A DNA stretch of 64,000 nt from Oceaniglobus trochenteri. Its GTDB lineage: Bacteria; Pseudomonadota; Alphaproteobacteria; Rhodobacterales; Rhodobacteraceae. A program made the translations under genes and the position numbers. The stretch's first letter is position 1, and each line of letters begins with the position of its first letter. Shown here in pieces: positions 44,105 to 53,962 of this stretch. The stretch is from contig NZ_JACNMM010000003.1 of assembly GCF_020529025.1 (NCBI RefSeq), positions 496,001 to 560,000 on the forward strand, written 5' to 3'. The notes beneath the pieces are model-generated. The model worked only from the letters and a program-made list of their open reading frames with translations, made no database searches and was not told the DNA's origin.

Positions 44105-45711
44105 TCGGCGGGGGAAAGCCGGTTCTGCGGGTGCGTAACCTGAACGTGACCTTCCGCCAGGATGGCGCCGAAACCCATGCGGTGCGTGGCGTGTCCTTCG
44201 AGGTGGGCAAGGGCGAAACCGTTGCGCTGGTGGGGGAATCCGGCTCGGGCAAATCGGTGACGGCGCTGTCCACCGTGTCGCTTCTGGGCGATTCGGCGCA
44301 TTCGACCGGGTCGATCCGCTATGGCGATACCGAGATGATCGGCGCCCCCGAATCCGAATTGCGCCGGGTGCGCGGCAACGACATCAGCTTCATCTTCCAA
44401 GAGCCGATGACATCGCTAAACCCGCTGCACACGCTGGAAAAGCAGCTGGCCGAATCGCTGGCCCTGCACCAGGGGTTGCGCGGCCAGAAGGCGCGTGACC
44501 GCATCATCGCCTTGCTGACGCAGGTGGGCATCAACGACCCTGAAACGCGGCTGGGCGCCTATCCGCATCAGTTGTCGGGCGGGCAGCGCCAGCGGGTGAT
44601 GATTGCCATGGCCCTGGCCAACGGGCCCGACCTTCTGATCGCCGATGAACCGACGACCGCGCTGGATGTGACCATCCAGGCGCAGATCCTTGACCTTCTG
44701 GACGAGTTGAAGCGCAAGGAACGGCTGTCGATGCTGTTCATCACCCATGACCTGGGCATCGTGCGCAAGATCGCCGACCGGGTCTGCGTGATGAAGGACG
44801 GCGAGATCGTCGAGCATGGCCCCACCGCCGAAATCTTCGGAAATCCGCAGCACGATTATACCAGGATGCTTCTGGGCGCCGAAGACACGGGCCTGCCCGA
44901 ACCGGTGCCCGAGGACGCCGAAGAGATCGTGCGCACGGAAGACCTGCGCATCTGGTTCCCGATACAGCGGGGGCTGCTGAAGCGGACCGTCGGCCATGTG
45001 AAGGCGGTGAACGCCGCCAGCCTGTCGGTGCGCCGGGGCGAAACCATGGGCATTGTGGGCGAATCGGGGTCGGGCAAGACGACGCTGGCCCTGGCCATCA
45101 TGCGGCTGATCCCCTCCGAGGGGCCGATCGTCTTCATGGGCAGCAACATCCAGGGGCTGCGCGGGCGCGACATGCGTTCGGTGCGCAGCGCAATGCAGAT
45201 CGTCTTTCAGGATCCTTACGGTTCGCTGTCGCCGCGCATGACGGTCGAGCAGATCATCGCCGAAGGACTGACCATTCACGGCACCCGCGACGGGCGCGAC
45301 AAGCGCACCATGGTGGCCGAGATCATGGCCGAGGTCGGGTTGGACCCGGCCACCATGCATCGTTACCCGCACGAGTTTTCCGGCGGCCAACGCCAGCGTA
45401 TCGCCATCGCCCGGGCGATGATCCTGCGGCCGCTTCTGGTGGTGCTGGACGAACCCACCAGCGCGCTGGACATGACGGTTCAGGTGCAGATCGTGAAGCT
45501 GCTGCGCGATCTGCAACAGAAGTACGGGCTGGCCTATATCTTCATCTCGCATGACCTGAAGGTCGTGCGCGGGCTCAGCCACAGGGTGATGGTGATGAAA
45601 CAGGGCGATGTGGTCGAGCAGGGCGAGGCCGAACAGGTCTTTTCCAACCCCCGCAGCGAATATACCCGCATGCTTCTGGCCGCGGCCCTGACCCACAAGA
45701 CAAACGACTGA
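44101..45711 (+). CDS. yejF: Peptide ABC transporter ATP-binding protein with two ATPase domains (YejF-like)
   Basis: The 536-residue protein joins two ABC domains. The first has Walker A GESGSGKS at 45-52, signature [16 protein letters not shown] and Walker [13 protein letters not shown]. The second has GESGSGKT near residues 319-326, [15 protein letters not shown] and [11 protein letters not shown]. Oligopeptide C-terminal extensions follow each domain ([11 protein letters not shown] and [11 protein letters not shown]). It powers YejABE. It overlaps the small membrane protein gene by ATGA. A hairpin follows directly on the stop codon. Confidence 0.95.
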   Translation: MIGGGKPVLRVRNLNVTFRQDGAETHAVRGVSFEVGKGETVALVGESGSGKSVTALSTVSLLGDSAHSTGSIRYGDTEMIGAPESELRRVRGNDISFIFQEPMTSLNPLHTLEKQLAESLALHQGLRGQKARDRIIALLTQVGINDPETRLGAYPHQLSGGQRQRVMIAMALANGPDLLIADEPTTALDVTIQAQILDLLDELKRKERLSMLFITHDLGIVRKIADRVCVMKDGEIVEHGPTAEIFGNPQHDYTRMLLGAEDTGLPEPVPEDAEEIVRTEDLRIWFPIQRGLLKRTVGHVKAVNAASLSVRRGETMGIVGESGSGKTTLALAIMRLIPSEGPIVFMGSNIQGLRGRDMRSVRSAMQIVFQDPYGSLSPRMTVEQIIAEGLTIHGTRDGRDKRTMVAEIMAEVGLDPATMHRYPHEFSGGQRQRIAIARAMILRPLLVVLDEPTSALDMTVQVQIVKLLRDLQQKYGLAYIFISHDLKVVRGLSHRVMVMKQGDVVEQGEAEQVFSNPRSEYTRMLLAAALTHKTND

Positions 45712-45733
45712 CGGCACCCCGAGGGGTGCCGTC
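45710..45733 (+). terminator. Hairpin at the end of the yej operon
   Basis: A perfect 11-bp stem (45710-45720 with 45723-45733) that includes the last two bases of the yejF stop codon; in practice the loop would take in closing bases. There is no T-run after it (ACTGTCA), so it may protect the 3' end or act weakly as a terminator. Confidence 0.5.
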
Positions 45734-45780
45734 ACTGTCATGCCAGGCTGCGGCCCGGGCGCTGGCGCGCGCCCTGCGCG

Positions 45781-47166
45781 TCAGCTTGGGCCGATGGTGG
45801 TGCAGGAAATCTTGCGCGCCTCAAGGCGACGGCAGGCAAGGGCTGCCATGTCCTCGGTCATGCCGACGAAGTTGGCCTCGTAGCCGCCCTGGCGGGTCAC
45901 GACCTTGCGCAGGGCCTCGTCCAGGGTGCCGATCTCGACCAGGGCGGTCTTCAGCAGCACACGCTCGGCCTCGTATTTCGAACCGTACTTGCCGACGTTG
46001 ATCCCGAAGTGGCGCCCGCCCGATGTGGATACGCGCGTCACCACCTCAAGCTGCAATGCGCCGGGCGTGCCCGATGCAGGCTGTTCCGCCAGCCCCGAGG
46101 GGCGGGGGGGCGGGACCGGTGCGGCGGCAACGATCAGTTCGTCCGCCGCGCCGGCCTTGCGGGTGACGCCGACATCCTCGGCCTCGGCCACCACCATCTC
46201 GGGCTGGGCAACGCCGGGGCGCCGGGTGGGTCGACGCGAGGAGCTGGGCGCCATCACCAGGCGGATCGTCTTGCCCTTCAGGTCGGGATCACCGCCTTCG
46301 GCCACGGCGACAAGATCGGGCGTGTCCGGCTTGGTGGTGGGGGCCGAGCTGGGCGCGCGCCGGAAACCGAGATCGAGAAGCTCGGCCACCTTGGCGTTGC
46401 GCGCCGCGCTGGAACGGCCACCGAAGACCGTGGCGATCACCCGTTCGTTGCCGCGAACGGCCGAAGCGACAAGGTTGAACCCTGCCGCACTGGTGTATCC
46501 CGTCTTGATCCCGTCGGCGCCCGGATAATCGTTCAGCAGGCGGCGGTTGGTGTTGTTGACCTGCCGGACCCCGGCATCCTCGCTCTTGCGCGAGAAGAGG
46601 TTGTAGTATTCGGGGAAGTCGAACAGCAGGTGCCGGCCCAAGTTGGTCATGTCGCGGGCCGTCGAAAGGTGGCCCGATTCGGTCAGGCCATGGGCGTTCT
46701 TGAAGGTGGTGCGCGACATTCCCAGCGCCTGGGCGGTGCGGGTCATGCGGCGGGCAAAGGCGGCTTCCGAGCCTTCCAGCGCCTCGCCGATGGCGGTGGC
46801 GGCATCGTTGGCCGACTTGATCGCAGCCGCGCGGATCAGGTAGCGGAAATCAATCCGCTGACCGGATTTCAGGCCCAGCTTCGAGGGCGGCTCCGAGGCG
46901 GCATGTTTCGAGATGCGCACCTTCGTATCAAGCGAGATTTCGCCCCTGCGAATCGCGTCGAAGGCGATGTAGAGCGTCATCATCTTGGTCAGGGAAGCCG
47001 GATGAAGCCGCGTGTCGGCGTTGCGCGAATGCAGCACCTCACCGGTGCGTGCGTCGATCACCATTGCCGCGTAGGGCGCGGCGCGTGCCATTGAAGGCGC
47101 CATCATGACAACAAGTGTCGTGAACAGCAGCCCTGCACGGACAAGATGCTTGAGTCGTGTTCCCAC
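45781..47166 (-). CDS. D-alanyl-D-alanine carboxypeptidase with SPOR domain
   Basis: This 461-residue periplasmic penicillin-binding protein trims the terminal D-alanine from peptidoglycan. A signal peptide (about residues 1-29) precedes the S11 peptidase domain with S58-L-T-K61 (SxxK), S118-A-N120 (SxN) and K221-T-G (KTG). A proline-, valine- and alanine-rich linker (about residues 265-375) leads to a C-terminal SPOR-like domain (about residues 385-460, FGINVGKYGSKYEAERV) that should bind denuded glycan at the septum. GTG is the start codon; AAAGG lies upstream. The transcript is alone on its strand here. Confidence 0.92.
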   Translation of the reverse strand: MGTRLKHLVRAGLLFTTLVVMMAPSMARAAPYAAMVIDARTGEVLHSRNADTRLHPASLTKMMTLYIAFDAIRRGEISLDTKVRISKHAASEPPSKLGLKSGQRIDFRYLIRAAAIKSANDAATAIGEALEGSEAAFARRMTRTAQALGMSRTTFKNAHGLTESGHLSTARDMTNLGRHLLFDFPEYYNLFSRKSEDAGVRQVNNTNRRLLNDYPGADGIKTGYTSAAGFNLVASAVRGNERVIATVFGGRSSAARNAKVAELLDLGFRRAPSSAPTTKPDTPDLVAVAEGGDPDLKGKTIRLVMAPSSSRRPTRRPGVAQPEMVVAEAEDVGVTRKAGAADELIVAAAPVPPPRPSGLAEQPASGTPGALQLEVVTRVSTSGGRHFGINVGKYGSKYEAERVLLKTALVEIGTLDEALRKVVTRQGGYEANFVGMTEDMAALACRRLEARKISCTTIGPS

Positions 47167-47367
47167 GGTATACTGCCTTTTACTGCCTCAAATGGCCGGA
47201 TCTGTCGCCCGGTCCATATTGTTCTACAAGGCTAGCACAGTTCTTGTGGCAGGAAAACACCTATAATTCAGATACTTTCAGGCGGACGTTGAAGTGCGTC
47301 GTCAATATGTGGGGTGCCGAATCGGGTGCAACCGCAAGATGTCTTGCAAGTTTCGAAACCAATGTGG

Positions 47368-48072
47368 CTAGCCGCACAACCTGCGGGCAAGCGGCATGAC
47401 CTGACCCAGCGAGTCGACCTGGTGAAACCGCGGATGGCTGTCCGGGGCGGCGGCCCGTTCCAGCTCCCACGTCACGCCATGGGGCACATGCACGCCCCAG
47501 GCCCCCAGTTCGAGAACCGGCAATACATCGGATTTCATCGAATTGCCCACCATCATCGCCTGCGCCGCGCGGGTGCCATGGCGCGCGAAGATGCCGTCAT
47601 AGGCGCTGGCGGTCTTGTCCGACACGATCTCGACCCCGTCGAAAAGATCACCCAGCCCCGATTGCGCCACCTTGCGTTCCTGGTCCAGAAGATCGCCCTT
47701 GGTGATGATCAGCAGGCGGAAATCGCCCGAGAGGGCGCGCAGGGTGTCCTCGACCTCGGGCAGAAGATCGATCGGGTGCTCGAGCATGTCACGCCCGGCA
47801 TCGACAAGTTCGCGGATCACGCGGGCGGGCACCTTTTCGTCGGTGATGTCGATGGCGGTTTCGATCATCGACAAGACAAAGCCCTTGATGCCGAAACCGT
47901 AGTGGCCCAGGTTGCGCCGCTCGGCCGCCAGAAGGCGGGCATCCAGATCGTCGCGCGGGGCATAATCGGCCAGCAGGGCGGCGAATCGTTCCTGCGTCAG
48001 GCGGAAGAAGGTTTCGTTGTGCCAAAGGGTGTCATCGGCGTCGAAGGCGATGGTTGTCAGGGCGGGCGTCAT
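47368..48072 (-). CDS. HAD family hydrolase
   Basis: A 234-residue haloacid dehalogenase-type phosphatase. IAFDADDTLWHNE (about residues 8-20) is motif I, with the nucleophile and acid aspartates. LLIITKGD (about residues 119-126) is motif II with threonine, the lysine of DQERKVAQSG is motif III, and MVGNSMKSDVLPVLELGAWG is motif IV. The cap is of the C1 type. The substrate is unknown. An ATG further upstream (48108) is possible, but GGAGA before the ATG at 48072 decides the start. The 201-base gap at 47167-47367 holds only an AT-rich stretch and a small dyad (GCAAGA-TG-TCTTGC at 47334-47347). Confidence 0.9.
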   Translation of the reverse strand: MTPALTTIAFDADDTLWHNETFFRLTQERFAALLADYAPRDDLDARLLAAERRNLGHYGFGIKGFVLSMIETAIDITDEKVPARVIRELVDAGRDMLEHPIDLLPEVEDTLRALSGDFRLLIITKGDLLDQERKVAQSGLGDLFDGVEIVSDKTASAYDGIFARHGTRAAQAMMVGNSMKSDVLPVLELGAWGVHVPHGVTWELERAAAPDSHPRFHQVDSLGQVMPLARRLCG

Positions 48073-48117
48073 TGGGTCTCCGGCTGTGGTTTCGGAACGT
48101 CGGGGCATTGCCCCCTT

Positions 48118-48145
48118 TTCACACGGAACTCAGGGCTTATATAGT
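48118..48145 (+). promoter_or_regulatory. Possible promoter of clpS
   Basis: TTCACA (48118-48123) and TATAGT (48140-48145), 16 bases apart, with an AT-rich TTATATAG stretch. They lie 42 bases before the clpS start codon in the short gap between it and the divergent HAD gene. Confidence 0.4.
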
Positions 48146-48186
48146 CGCATCAAAGCTGCCATTTCCCGACCGATCCGGAGTGCGAC

Positions 48187-48528
48187 GTGAAATCGACCCC
48201 TATACAGATGTCGGACAAGGACGCCCCTGATGACGGTGACGCGGGCGTCATCCTTGAGACACGCAAGAAAACCCAACGCCCGCCGCTCTACAAGGTCATG
48301 CTTTTGAACGACGATTACACGCCGATGGAATTCGTCGTGCATGTCCTTGAACGGTTCTTCGGCATGAACCATGCCCAGTCTTTCGAACTGATGCTGACGG
48401 TTCACAAGAAGGGGCTGGCGGTCGTGGGGGTGTTTTCCTTCGAAGTGGCCGAAACCAAGGTGGCCCAGGTGATGGACTTTGCCCGTCGCCATCAGCACCC
48501 CCTGCAATGCACCATGGAAAAGGAATAG
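48187..48528 (+). CDS. clpS: ATP-dependent Clp protease adaptor ClpS
   Basis: This 113-residue adaptor hands N-degron substrates to ClpAP and blocks others. [20 protein letters not shown] (about residues 37-56) and the following [20 protein letters not shown] contain the hydrophobic pocket residues and the NDD motif. The first 25 residues are the flexible extension. In many bacteria clpA follows; here an rRNA methyltransferase gene comes 9 bases later, so the ClpA gene must be elsewhere. The pair is probably co-transcribed from the promoter at 48118. Confidence 0.95.
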   Translation: MKSTPIQMSDKDAPDDGDAGVILETRKKTQRPPLYKVMLLNDDYTPMEFVVHVLERFFGMNHAQSFELMLTVHKKGLAVVGVFSFEVAETKVAQVMDFARRHQHPLQCTMEKE

Positions 48529-48537
48529 GTTCGGCCG

Positions 48538-49521
48538 ATGCTGACCAACCGACTGATGTTCGCCCGCGACAGCGGGCTGCTTTCGCTGCCCGGGTCCGGG
48601 CGGCTTTGCGTGTTCGGCGCGCGTTCGGGTGACGATCTTTCCCTGCTGGGCGCGGATCTGCAGGTGGTGCAGACGCTGCGCCCCGATCACGACGCCCTCA
48701 AGGCGCGCGGGCTGGACGTGGTGACCGAGCCGACAGGCGATTTTGCCGCCGCGCTGGTGGTTCTGCCCCGCGCCAAGGATCAGGCGCGCGACCTGATCGC
48801 GCGGGCCGCCGCGCTGGTGGGGGATGGCCCGGTCTGGATCGACGGCCAGAAGACCGACGGCGCCGACAGCATGATCCGCGAGCTTCGCAAGCGCGCCACC
48901 CTGGGCGAGGTGATCGCCAAGGCCCATGGCAAGCTGTTCTGCGTGACGGGGGCAGATGTGGCCGATTGGCGCGCGGCGCCGTCGCGCCTGTTGAACGGCA
49001 TGGTGACGGTGCCGGGTGTCTTTTCCGCCGATGCGATCGACCGCGGCTCACAGCTTCTTGCGGCGCATCTTCCGGCGCAGATGAAGGGCGTCGTCGTCGA
49101 TCTGGGGGCGGGCTGGGGTTATCTTTCGGCCGAGCTTTCGGCGCGTGACGACATCAGCGAACTTCACCTGGTCGAGGCCGATCATGCCGCCCTGGCCTGT
49201 GCGCGCGACAACGTCACCGATCCGCGGGCGCGGTTCCACTGGGCCGATGCCACCACCTTTGCCCTTCCGGGCGGTGCCGATCACGTTGTGACCAATCCGC
49301 CGTTCCACATCGGCCGCGCGCCCGATCCGTCGCTGGGCCGTGCCTTTATCGCCGCAGCCGCGCGGATGCTGAAGCCGGGCGGGCAACTGTGGCTGGTGGC
49401 CAACCGACATCTGCCCTATGAGACGGAGCTTGGCGAGAAGTTCGTCAAGACCACCGATCTTGTGCGTGACCCGGCGTTCAAGGTGATCCACGCCGAGCGC
49501 CCGCGCAAGAAACCCCACTAG
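48538..49521 (+). CDS. RsmC-like 16S rRNA (guanine-N2) methyltransferase
   Basis: The 327-residue SAM-dependent methyltransferase has the two-domain layout of RsmC: a diverged N-terminal half (about residues 1-160) and a C-terminal catalytic half with VVDLGAGWGYLSAELS (about residues 183-198) for SAM and VVTNPPFHIG (about residues 250-259) as the NPPF motif for base methylation. RsmC modifies G1207 of 16S rRNA; RlmG acts on 23S rRNA, so the target is likely but not certain. It follows clpS by 9 bases. Confidence 0.88.
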   Translation: MLTNRLMFARDSGLLSLPGSGRLCVFGARSGDDLSLLGADLQVVQTLRPDHDALKARGLDVVTEPTGDFAAALVVLPRAKDQARDLIARAAALVGDGPVWIDGQKTDGADSMIRELRKRATLGEVIAKAHGKLFCVTGADVADWRAAPSRLLNGMVTVPGVFSADAIDRGSQLLAAHLPAQMKGVVVDLGAGWGYLSAELSARDDISELHLVEADHAALACARDNVTDPRARFHWADATTFALPGGADHVVTNPPFHIGRAPDPSLGRAFIAAAARMLKPGGQLWLVANRHLPYETELGEKFVKTTDLVRDPAFKVIHAERPRKKPH

Positions 49522-49539
49522 CCCGTTTCGGAGTGCCGC

Positions 49540-50352
49540 ATGTCGTTTTCCATCGCAGGTAAGACCGCAGTCGTTACAGGGGCCGCCAATGGCATCGGCC
49601 TGGCCATCGCCCGCCATTTCGTCGACAACGGCGCCAATGTCATGTTCGCCGACATGGACGAGGACCGCCTGGCCAATGAATGTGGCGAGGCGCAGGAGAA
49701 ATCCGATTCGATCCGGTATTTCTGTGGCGATCTGCGCGAAAAGCTGACCATCGCCAACCTACTGTCCGCCACGCTGGATGCCTATGACCGGGTCGATATC
49801 CTGGTGAATGCCTCGCGCCAGATGATGCCCACCGATCCGCTGGACCCCGATGACGATTCGATGTCGATCCTGCTTCAGCAGAACCTGATGACGACGCTGC
49901 GCCTGTCACAGCTTTTCGCCAACCGCATGATCAAGCAGGCCGCCGAGGATGGCCACGAGGACCGGCCCGCCGGGTCGATCATCAACCTCAGCTCGATCGC
50001 GGCGCGCCGCACCCATGCCAACCTGCTGGCCTATTCGGTCAGTTCGGCCGCACTGGACCAGGCGACACGTTCGCTTGCCGTGGCCCTCGCGCCCGAGCGG
50101 ATCAGGGTCAACGCGGTGGCCTTCGGCAGCGTGATGAGCGCTTCGTTGAAATGTGCGATCAAGGACGACAAGACCGGGATGCGCGCCGACATCATCGACC
50201 ACACGCCGCTGTCGCGCATCGCCAGCCCCGGTGAAGTGGCCGAAGCGGTGCAGTTCCTGGCCTCGGACGGGTCAAAGTTCATGACCGGCCAGATCCTGAC
50301 GGTAGACGGCGGGCGCACCCTGCTGGATGTCGTCGACCGCGCGGCGCACTGA
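49540..50352 (+). CDS. Atypical SDR family protein lacking the catalytic lysine
   Basis: The 270-residue protein has the full SDR fold with TGAANGIG (13-20), D38 for the adenosine ribose, INLSS (148-152) and the final VDGG strand. Two active-site motifs are altered: NNAG reads N90-A-S-R, and Y-x3-K reads Y165-S-V-S-S169, so the lysine that lowers the tyrosine pKa is absent. It may be a non-catalytic binding protein or use an unusual mechanism. It lies 18 bases after the rRNA methyltransferase and 25 before hemF, so it may share a transcript with both. Classification is firm; enzymatic activity is doubtful. Confidence 0.85.
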   Translation: MSFSIAGKTAVVTGAANGIGLAIARHFVDNGANVMFADMDEDRLANECGEAQEKSDSIRYFCGDLREKLTIANLLSATLDAYDRVDILVNASRQMMPTDPLDPDDDSMSILLQQNLMTTLRLSQLFANRMIKQAAEDGHEDRPAGSIINLSSIAARRTHANLLAYSVSSAALDQATRSLAVALAPERIRVNAVAFGSVMSASLKCAIKDDKTGMRADIIDHTPLSRIASPGEVAEAVQFLASDGSKFMTGQILTVDGGRTLLDVVDRAAH

Positions 50353-50377
50353 GCGGGCAGGCAGAAGGGGGTCAGCC

Positions 50378-51259
50378 ATGAAAACCGATATGGACGAGCG
50401 CAAGGCGCGCGCCGCGGCCTGGTTCCGCGACTTGCGGGACACCATCGTCGCCGCCTTCGAGGCGCAGGAAGACCGGCACGCCGACGGCGCCACCGGCGGG
50501 CGTTTCGAAGTGACCCGGACGCAGCGCAAATCCGATGACGGCAGCGATGCCGGCGGCGGCCTGATGAGCGTGATGCGCGGCGGCGGCGTCTTCGAAAAGG
50601 TCGGCGTCAACATCTCGACCGTTCACGGCACGCTGGGCGAACGTGCCCAGGCGGCCATGGCGGCGCGCAAGGGCATCCCGGGCATGGCCGATGATCCGCG
50701 CTTCTGGGCCAGTGGCATCAGCCTGGTGGCGCATATGCAGAACCCCCACGCCCCCGCCGTTCACATGAACACCCGCATGTTCTGGACGCCCCATGCCTGG
50801 TGGTTCGGGGGGGGCTCCGATCTGAACCCCTGCATCGAATACCCCGAAGACACGGCGCATTTCCACGCCACGCAGAAAACCCACCTCGATCCGCACGGGC
50901 CCGACCTCTATCCGCGGCTCAAGGCCTGGGCCGACGATTATTTCTACATCCCTCACCGGGGCCGCGCCCGCGGGGTGGGGGGCATCTTCCTCGACGATCA
51001 TTGCACCGGCGACTGGGAGGCGGATTTCGCCCTGATCCAGGACATCGGCCGCGCCTTCCTGCCGGCCTATCTGCCGCTGGTGGATCAGCGCCGCGCCATG
51101 GACTGGGGCGAGACCGAGAAGGATGTGCAGCTGGTGCATCGCGGGCTCTATGCCGAATACAACCTGGTCTATGATCGGGGCACGAAATTCGGGCTGGAAA
51201 CCGGCCACGATGCCAACGCCGTGCTGATGAGCCTGCCGCCTCTGGCCAAGTGGGTCTGA
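50378..51259 (+). CDS. hemF: Oxygen-dependent coproporphyrinogen III oxidase
   Basis: This 293-residue enzyme decarboxylates coproporphyrinogen III to protoporphyrinogen IX using oxygen. NPHAPAVHMNTRMFWTP, WWFGGGSDLNPC, DDYFYIPHRGRARGVGGIF and YNLVYDRGTKFGLETG are the conserved HemF blocks (about residues 123-285). The N-terminal frame extension to 50327 is not needed; the ATG at 50378 follows GGGG. Its presence implies aerobic haem synthesis, and hemE and hemC lie 2-4 kb downstream. Confidence 0.96.
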   Translation: MKTDMDERKARAAAWFRDLRDTIVAAFEAQEDRHADGATGGRFEVTRTQRKSDDGSDAGGGLMSVMRGGGVFEKVGVNISTVHGTLGERAQAAMAARKGIPGMADDPRFWASGISLVAHMQNPHAPAVHMNTRMFWTPHAWWFGGGSDLNPCIEYPEDTAHFHATQKTHLDPHGPDLYPRLKAWADDYFYIPHRGRARGVGGIFLDDHCTGDWEADFALIQDIGRAFLPAYLPLVDQRRAMDWGETEKDVQLVHRGLYAEYNLVYDRGTKFGLETGHDANAVLMSLPPLAKWV

Positions 51260-51279
51260 TCGCCTGAGCACCCTCGCGC

Positions 51280-51303
51280 GCTGCCCGGACGGGCGGCGGC
51301 GTT
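51280..51303 (+). terminator. Possible weak terminator after hemF
   Basis: GCTGCCCG (51280-51287) pairs with CGGGCGGC (51290-51297) with one G-U pair and a GA turn; GGCGTT and CTTTA follow. The T-run is broken. Confidence 0.35.
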
Positions 51304-51387
51304 CTTTACATTCCCGCCTTTCAAACTGTACCAGCCGGTCTAGATTACCCCGTGGCCCGATGCGCGGGTCACTGCAAAGGCATTCCG

Positions 51388-52863
51388 ATGACTGACACAC
51401 CGCAAACCGCGACACCGCCCGATCCCCGGGCGCGCTGGGTCGCCATGGGCATTCTTCTTGTGGCCGGGTTCATGAACCTGATCGACGTGACCATCGTGAA
51501 CGTCGCCCTGCCCAGCATGCAGGAGGCCTTTGCCGCCACCCCCGAACAGATCGAATGGGTGGTGGCCGTCTATATCCTGGTCTTTGCGCTGTGTCTCATC
51601 CCGGGGGGGCGGTTCGGTGACATCTACGGTCGGCGCAATGTCTTCATCGCCGGTGTCGTGGTCTTTACCATCGGGTCGGCCTTCTGCGGCCTTGCCCCCA
51701 CGATCGAGGCGCTGGTGGGCGCAAGGGTGGTGCAGGGCATCGGCGGGGCGATGATGATTCCGCAAACCCTTGCCCTTGTACCGGCGCTGTTTCCCCCGGA
51801 AGAGCGGGGCGCGGCCTTCGCCCTGTTCGGGCTTTCGGCGGGGCTTGCCTCGGTCACCGGGCCGGTGCTGGGCGGGCTTCTGATCGGGGCCGATCTTTGG
51901 GGGCTGGACTGGCGGCCGATCTTCCTGGTCAACATTCCCGTCGGCCTTGCGGCGATCCTTCTGGCGCTGCGGTTCCTGCCGCGTGTCGGGCGCCGCCGCG
52001 ACCTGGGGATCGACGCGGTGGGCATACTTCTGGCGGGGGTCACGCTTCTCATGGTGGTTTTCCCGCTGATCGAGGGGCGGGCGCTGGGTTGGCCCCTGTG
52101 GTGTTTCCTGATGATGGCGGGGGCGGTGCCCATGGCCTTTCTCTTTGCCCGCTGGCAGCGGCGGCAGGCCGAGGCCGAGCGCCCCGAGCTTCTTCCCGCC
52201 AGCCTTCTGGCCAACCGGACCTATCTTCTGGGCGTGCTGATCACCGCGCTGCTGTTTTCCGGCGTTCCGGGCTTTTTCCTGATCATGGCCCTGTTCCTGC
52301 AGAACGGCTTCGGGCTTACCCCGCTTGAATCGGGGCTGACGACGATGCCCTTCTCGTTCGGGGTGCTGGCGGCGTCACTGGTGGCGGGGCGGCTGGGCAA
52401 CCGTCTGCTGCGTCCGCGGATCACGGCGGGCGGGCTGTCGGTGGCCATCGGCATGGGAAGCCTCTGGATCGTGGTGGGCATGATGGAGGATGAGATTCTG
52501 CGCAGCGCCTTCGTTCTGCCGCTGCTGTTGGCCGGGTTCGGGCTGGGCACTGCCATCTCGCCGCTGTTCAACACGATCCTGTCGTCGGTGTCGGGGCCTG
52601 ACAGCGGCTCGGCCTCGGGAACGTTGCAGGCCTTTCAGCAGGTCGGCGGCGCCATGGGCGTTGCCATCGTCGGGCAGATCTTCTTCACGATGCTGGAAGG
52701 GGTGCCGGCGGCGGGCAGCCCCGCCGCGCATCTTGTCTATGAACGGGCCTTTTCAACCGCGATCGCCTATCCGGTGCTGTCCTTCGCGCTTCTGGCCGGG
52801 GCGGTCTGGCTTCTGCCCCGGCCCTCGTCGCTCAGCCCCGCAAGGTCTCAAGCATCAGCGTGA
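51388..52863 (+). CDS. DHA2 family MFS transporter
   Basis: A 491-residue inner-membrane drug:proton antiporter-like protein with 14 hydrophobic segments. [18 protein letters not shown] (TM1), [18 protein letters not shown] (loop 2-3, motif A) and [16 protein letters not shown] (motif C of 14-TM drug exporters) are visible. The natural substrate is not known; export of a toxic compound or a metabolite is possible. The ATG at 51388 was chosen over earlier in-frame starts. Its 3' end overlaps hemE on the opposite strand by 32 bases. Confidence 0.92.
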   Translation: MTDTPQTATPPDPRARWVAMGILLVAGFMNLIDVTIVNVALPSMQEAFAATPEQIEWVVAVYILVFALCLIPGGRFGDIYGRRNVFIAGVVVFTIGSAFCGLAPTIEALVGARVVQGIGGAMMIPQTLALVPALFPPEERGAAFALFGLSAGLASVTGPVLGGLLIGADLWGLDWRPIFLVNIPVGLAAILLALRFLPRVGRRRDLGIDAVGILLAGVTLLMVVFPLIEGRALGWPLWCFLMMAGAVPMAFLFARWQRRQAEAERPELLPASLLANRTYLLGVLITALLFSGVPGFFLIMALFLQNGFGLTPLESGLTTMPFSFGVLAASLVAGRLGNRLLRPRITAGGLSVAIGMGSLWIVVGMMEDEILRSAFVLPLLLAGFGLGTAISPLFNTILSSVSGPDSGSASGTLQAFQQVGGAMGVAIVGQIFFTMLEGVPAAGSPAAHLVYERAFSTAIAYPVLSFALLAGAVWLLPRPSSLSPARSQASA

Positions 52864-53860
52864 CATTCTCGGGGTCGGCATCCGGCGTGATGCCATGCCC
52901 GAGGTTGAAGATATGCGGCCCCCCCGCAAAGGCGGCCTTGATGCGGCGCACCTCGTCGATCAGGGGCTGACCGCCTGTGACCATGTGTCCCGGGGCCAGG
53001 TTGCCCTGAACACAGCCATCAACCTGCACGTTCTTCACGGCCCACTCGGCGCTGACCGAATTGTCGAGCGCGACACAATCCGCGCCGGTTTCCCGGGCGA
53101 AACCGATATAGCCATCGCCCGCCTCGCGCGGGAAGGCGATGACCGGAACGCCGGGGTGGCGCGCCTTCAGTTCGGCGATGATCCGTTTCGCCGGTTCCAG
53201 GGCATAGCGGCGGAAATCATCGCCCTTCAGCGATCCGGCCCAGCTGTCGAACAGCTTGACCACCTCGGCGCCCGCGTCGATCTGGGCGGAAAGATATTCG
53301 ATGGTCGCTTCGGTGATCCGCTCCAGCAGCGCCTCGAAGAGGGGGCGGTTGGTGTCCTTCAGGGCGTGGGCCGGGGCCTGGTCGGGGGTGCCGCGCCCGG
53401 CGATCATGTAGGTGGCCACGGTCCAGGGCGCACCGGCAAAGCCGATCAACGCCACGTCGGACGGCAATTCGCGCGACAGGATCTTCAGCGTCTCATAGAC
53501 GGGCGACAGGTGGTCGTGCACCGCATCGGCGGGTTTCAGGGCGTCGAAATCGCCCTGGCCGGTGATGGTTGACAGGCGCGGGCCTTCGCCGGTGACGAAC
53601 CACAGGTCGGCCCCCAGCGCATCGGGGATCAGCAGGATATCGGCAAACAGGATCGCGGCATCGAATCCGAAGCGGCGGATCGGCTGCAATGTCACCTCGG
53701 CGGCCAGGTCGGGGTTATAGCACAGCGACAGAAAGTCGCCGGCCTTGGCGCGGGTCGCCTTGTACTCGGGCAGGTAGCGGCCCGCCTGGCGCATCATCCA
53801 CGCGGGCGGCGTGGGCAGCGTTTCACCGGCAAGTGCGCGCATCAATAACTTTTCGGCCAT
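52832..53860 (-). CDS. hemE: Uroporphyrinogen decarboxylase
   Basis: The 342-residue enzyme converts uroporphyrinogen III to coproporphyrinogen III. The N-terminal [20 protein letters not shown] (about residues 18-37) with the conserved arginines, [17 protein letters not shown] with the catalytic aspartate (about residue 73), [13 protein letters not shown] and the end [12 protein letters not shown] are the HemE signature blocks. It diverges from hemC, with a 102-base control gap between, and overlaps the MFS gene at its 3' end. Confidence 0.97.
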   Translation of the reverse strand: MAEKLLMRALAGETLPTPPAWMMRQAGRYLPEYKATRAKAGDFLSLCYNPDLAAEVTLQPIRRFGFDAAILFADILLIPDALGADLWFVTGEGPRLSTITGQGDFDALKPADAVHDHLSPVYETLKILSRELPSDVALIGFAGAPWTVATYMIAGRGTPDQAPAHALKDTNRPLFEALLERITEATIEYLSAQIDAGAEVVKLFDSWAGSLKGDDFRRYALEPAKRIIAELKARHPGVPVIAFPREAGDGYIGFARETGADCVALDNSVSAEWAVKNVQVDGCVQGNLAPGHMVTGGQPLIDEVRRIKAAFAGGPHIFNLGHGITPDADPENVTLMLETLRG

Positions 53861-53962
53861 GGTATCCCCCGTCGGTTGCACCCATGGGTGGTCTGGTTCG
53901 CGGGACGGTTTGTCAAGCGGGTTTCGGTTGTCACCCGCCTGCGCCGGGGCTAGGGATTGGCC

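Noticed and set aside
47262-47267. A perfect TATAAT hexamer on the plus strand
   Set aside because: No gene begins downstream on that strand and no -35 box lies at a fitting distance; it may simply be part of the AT-rich promoter zone of the carboxypeptidase gene.
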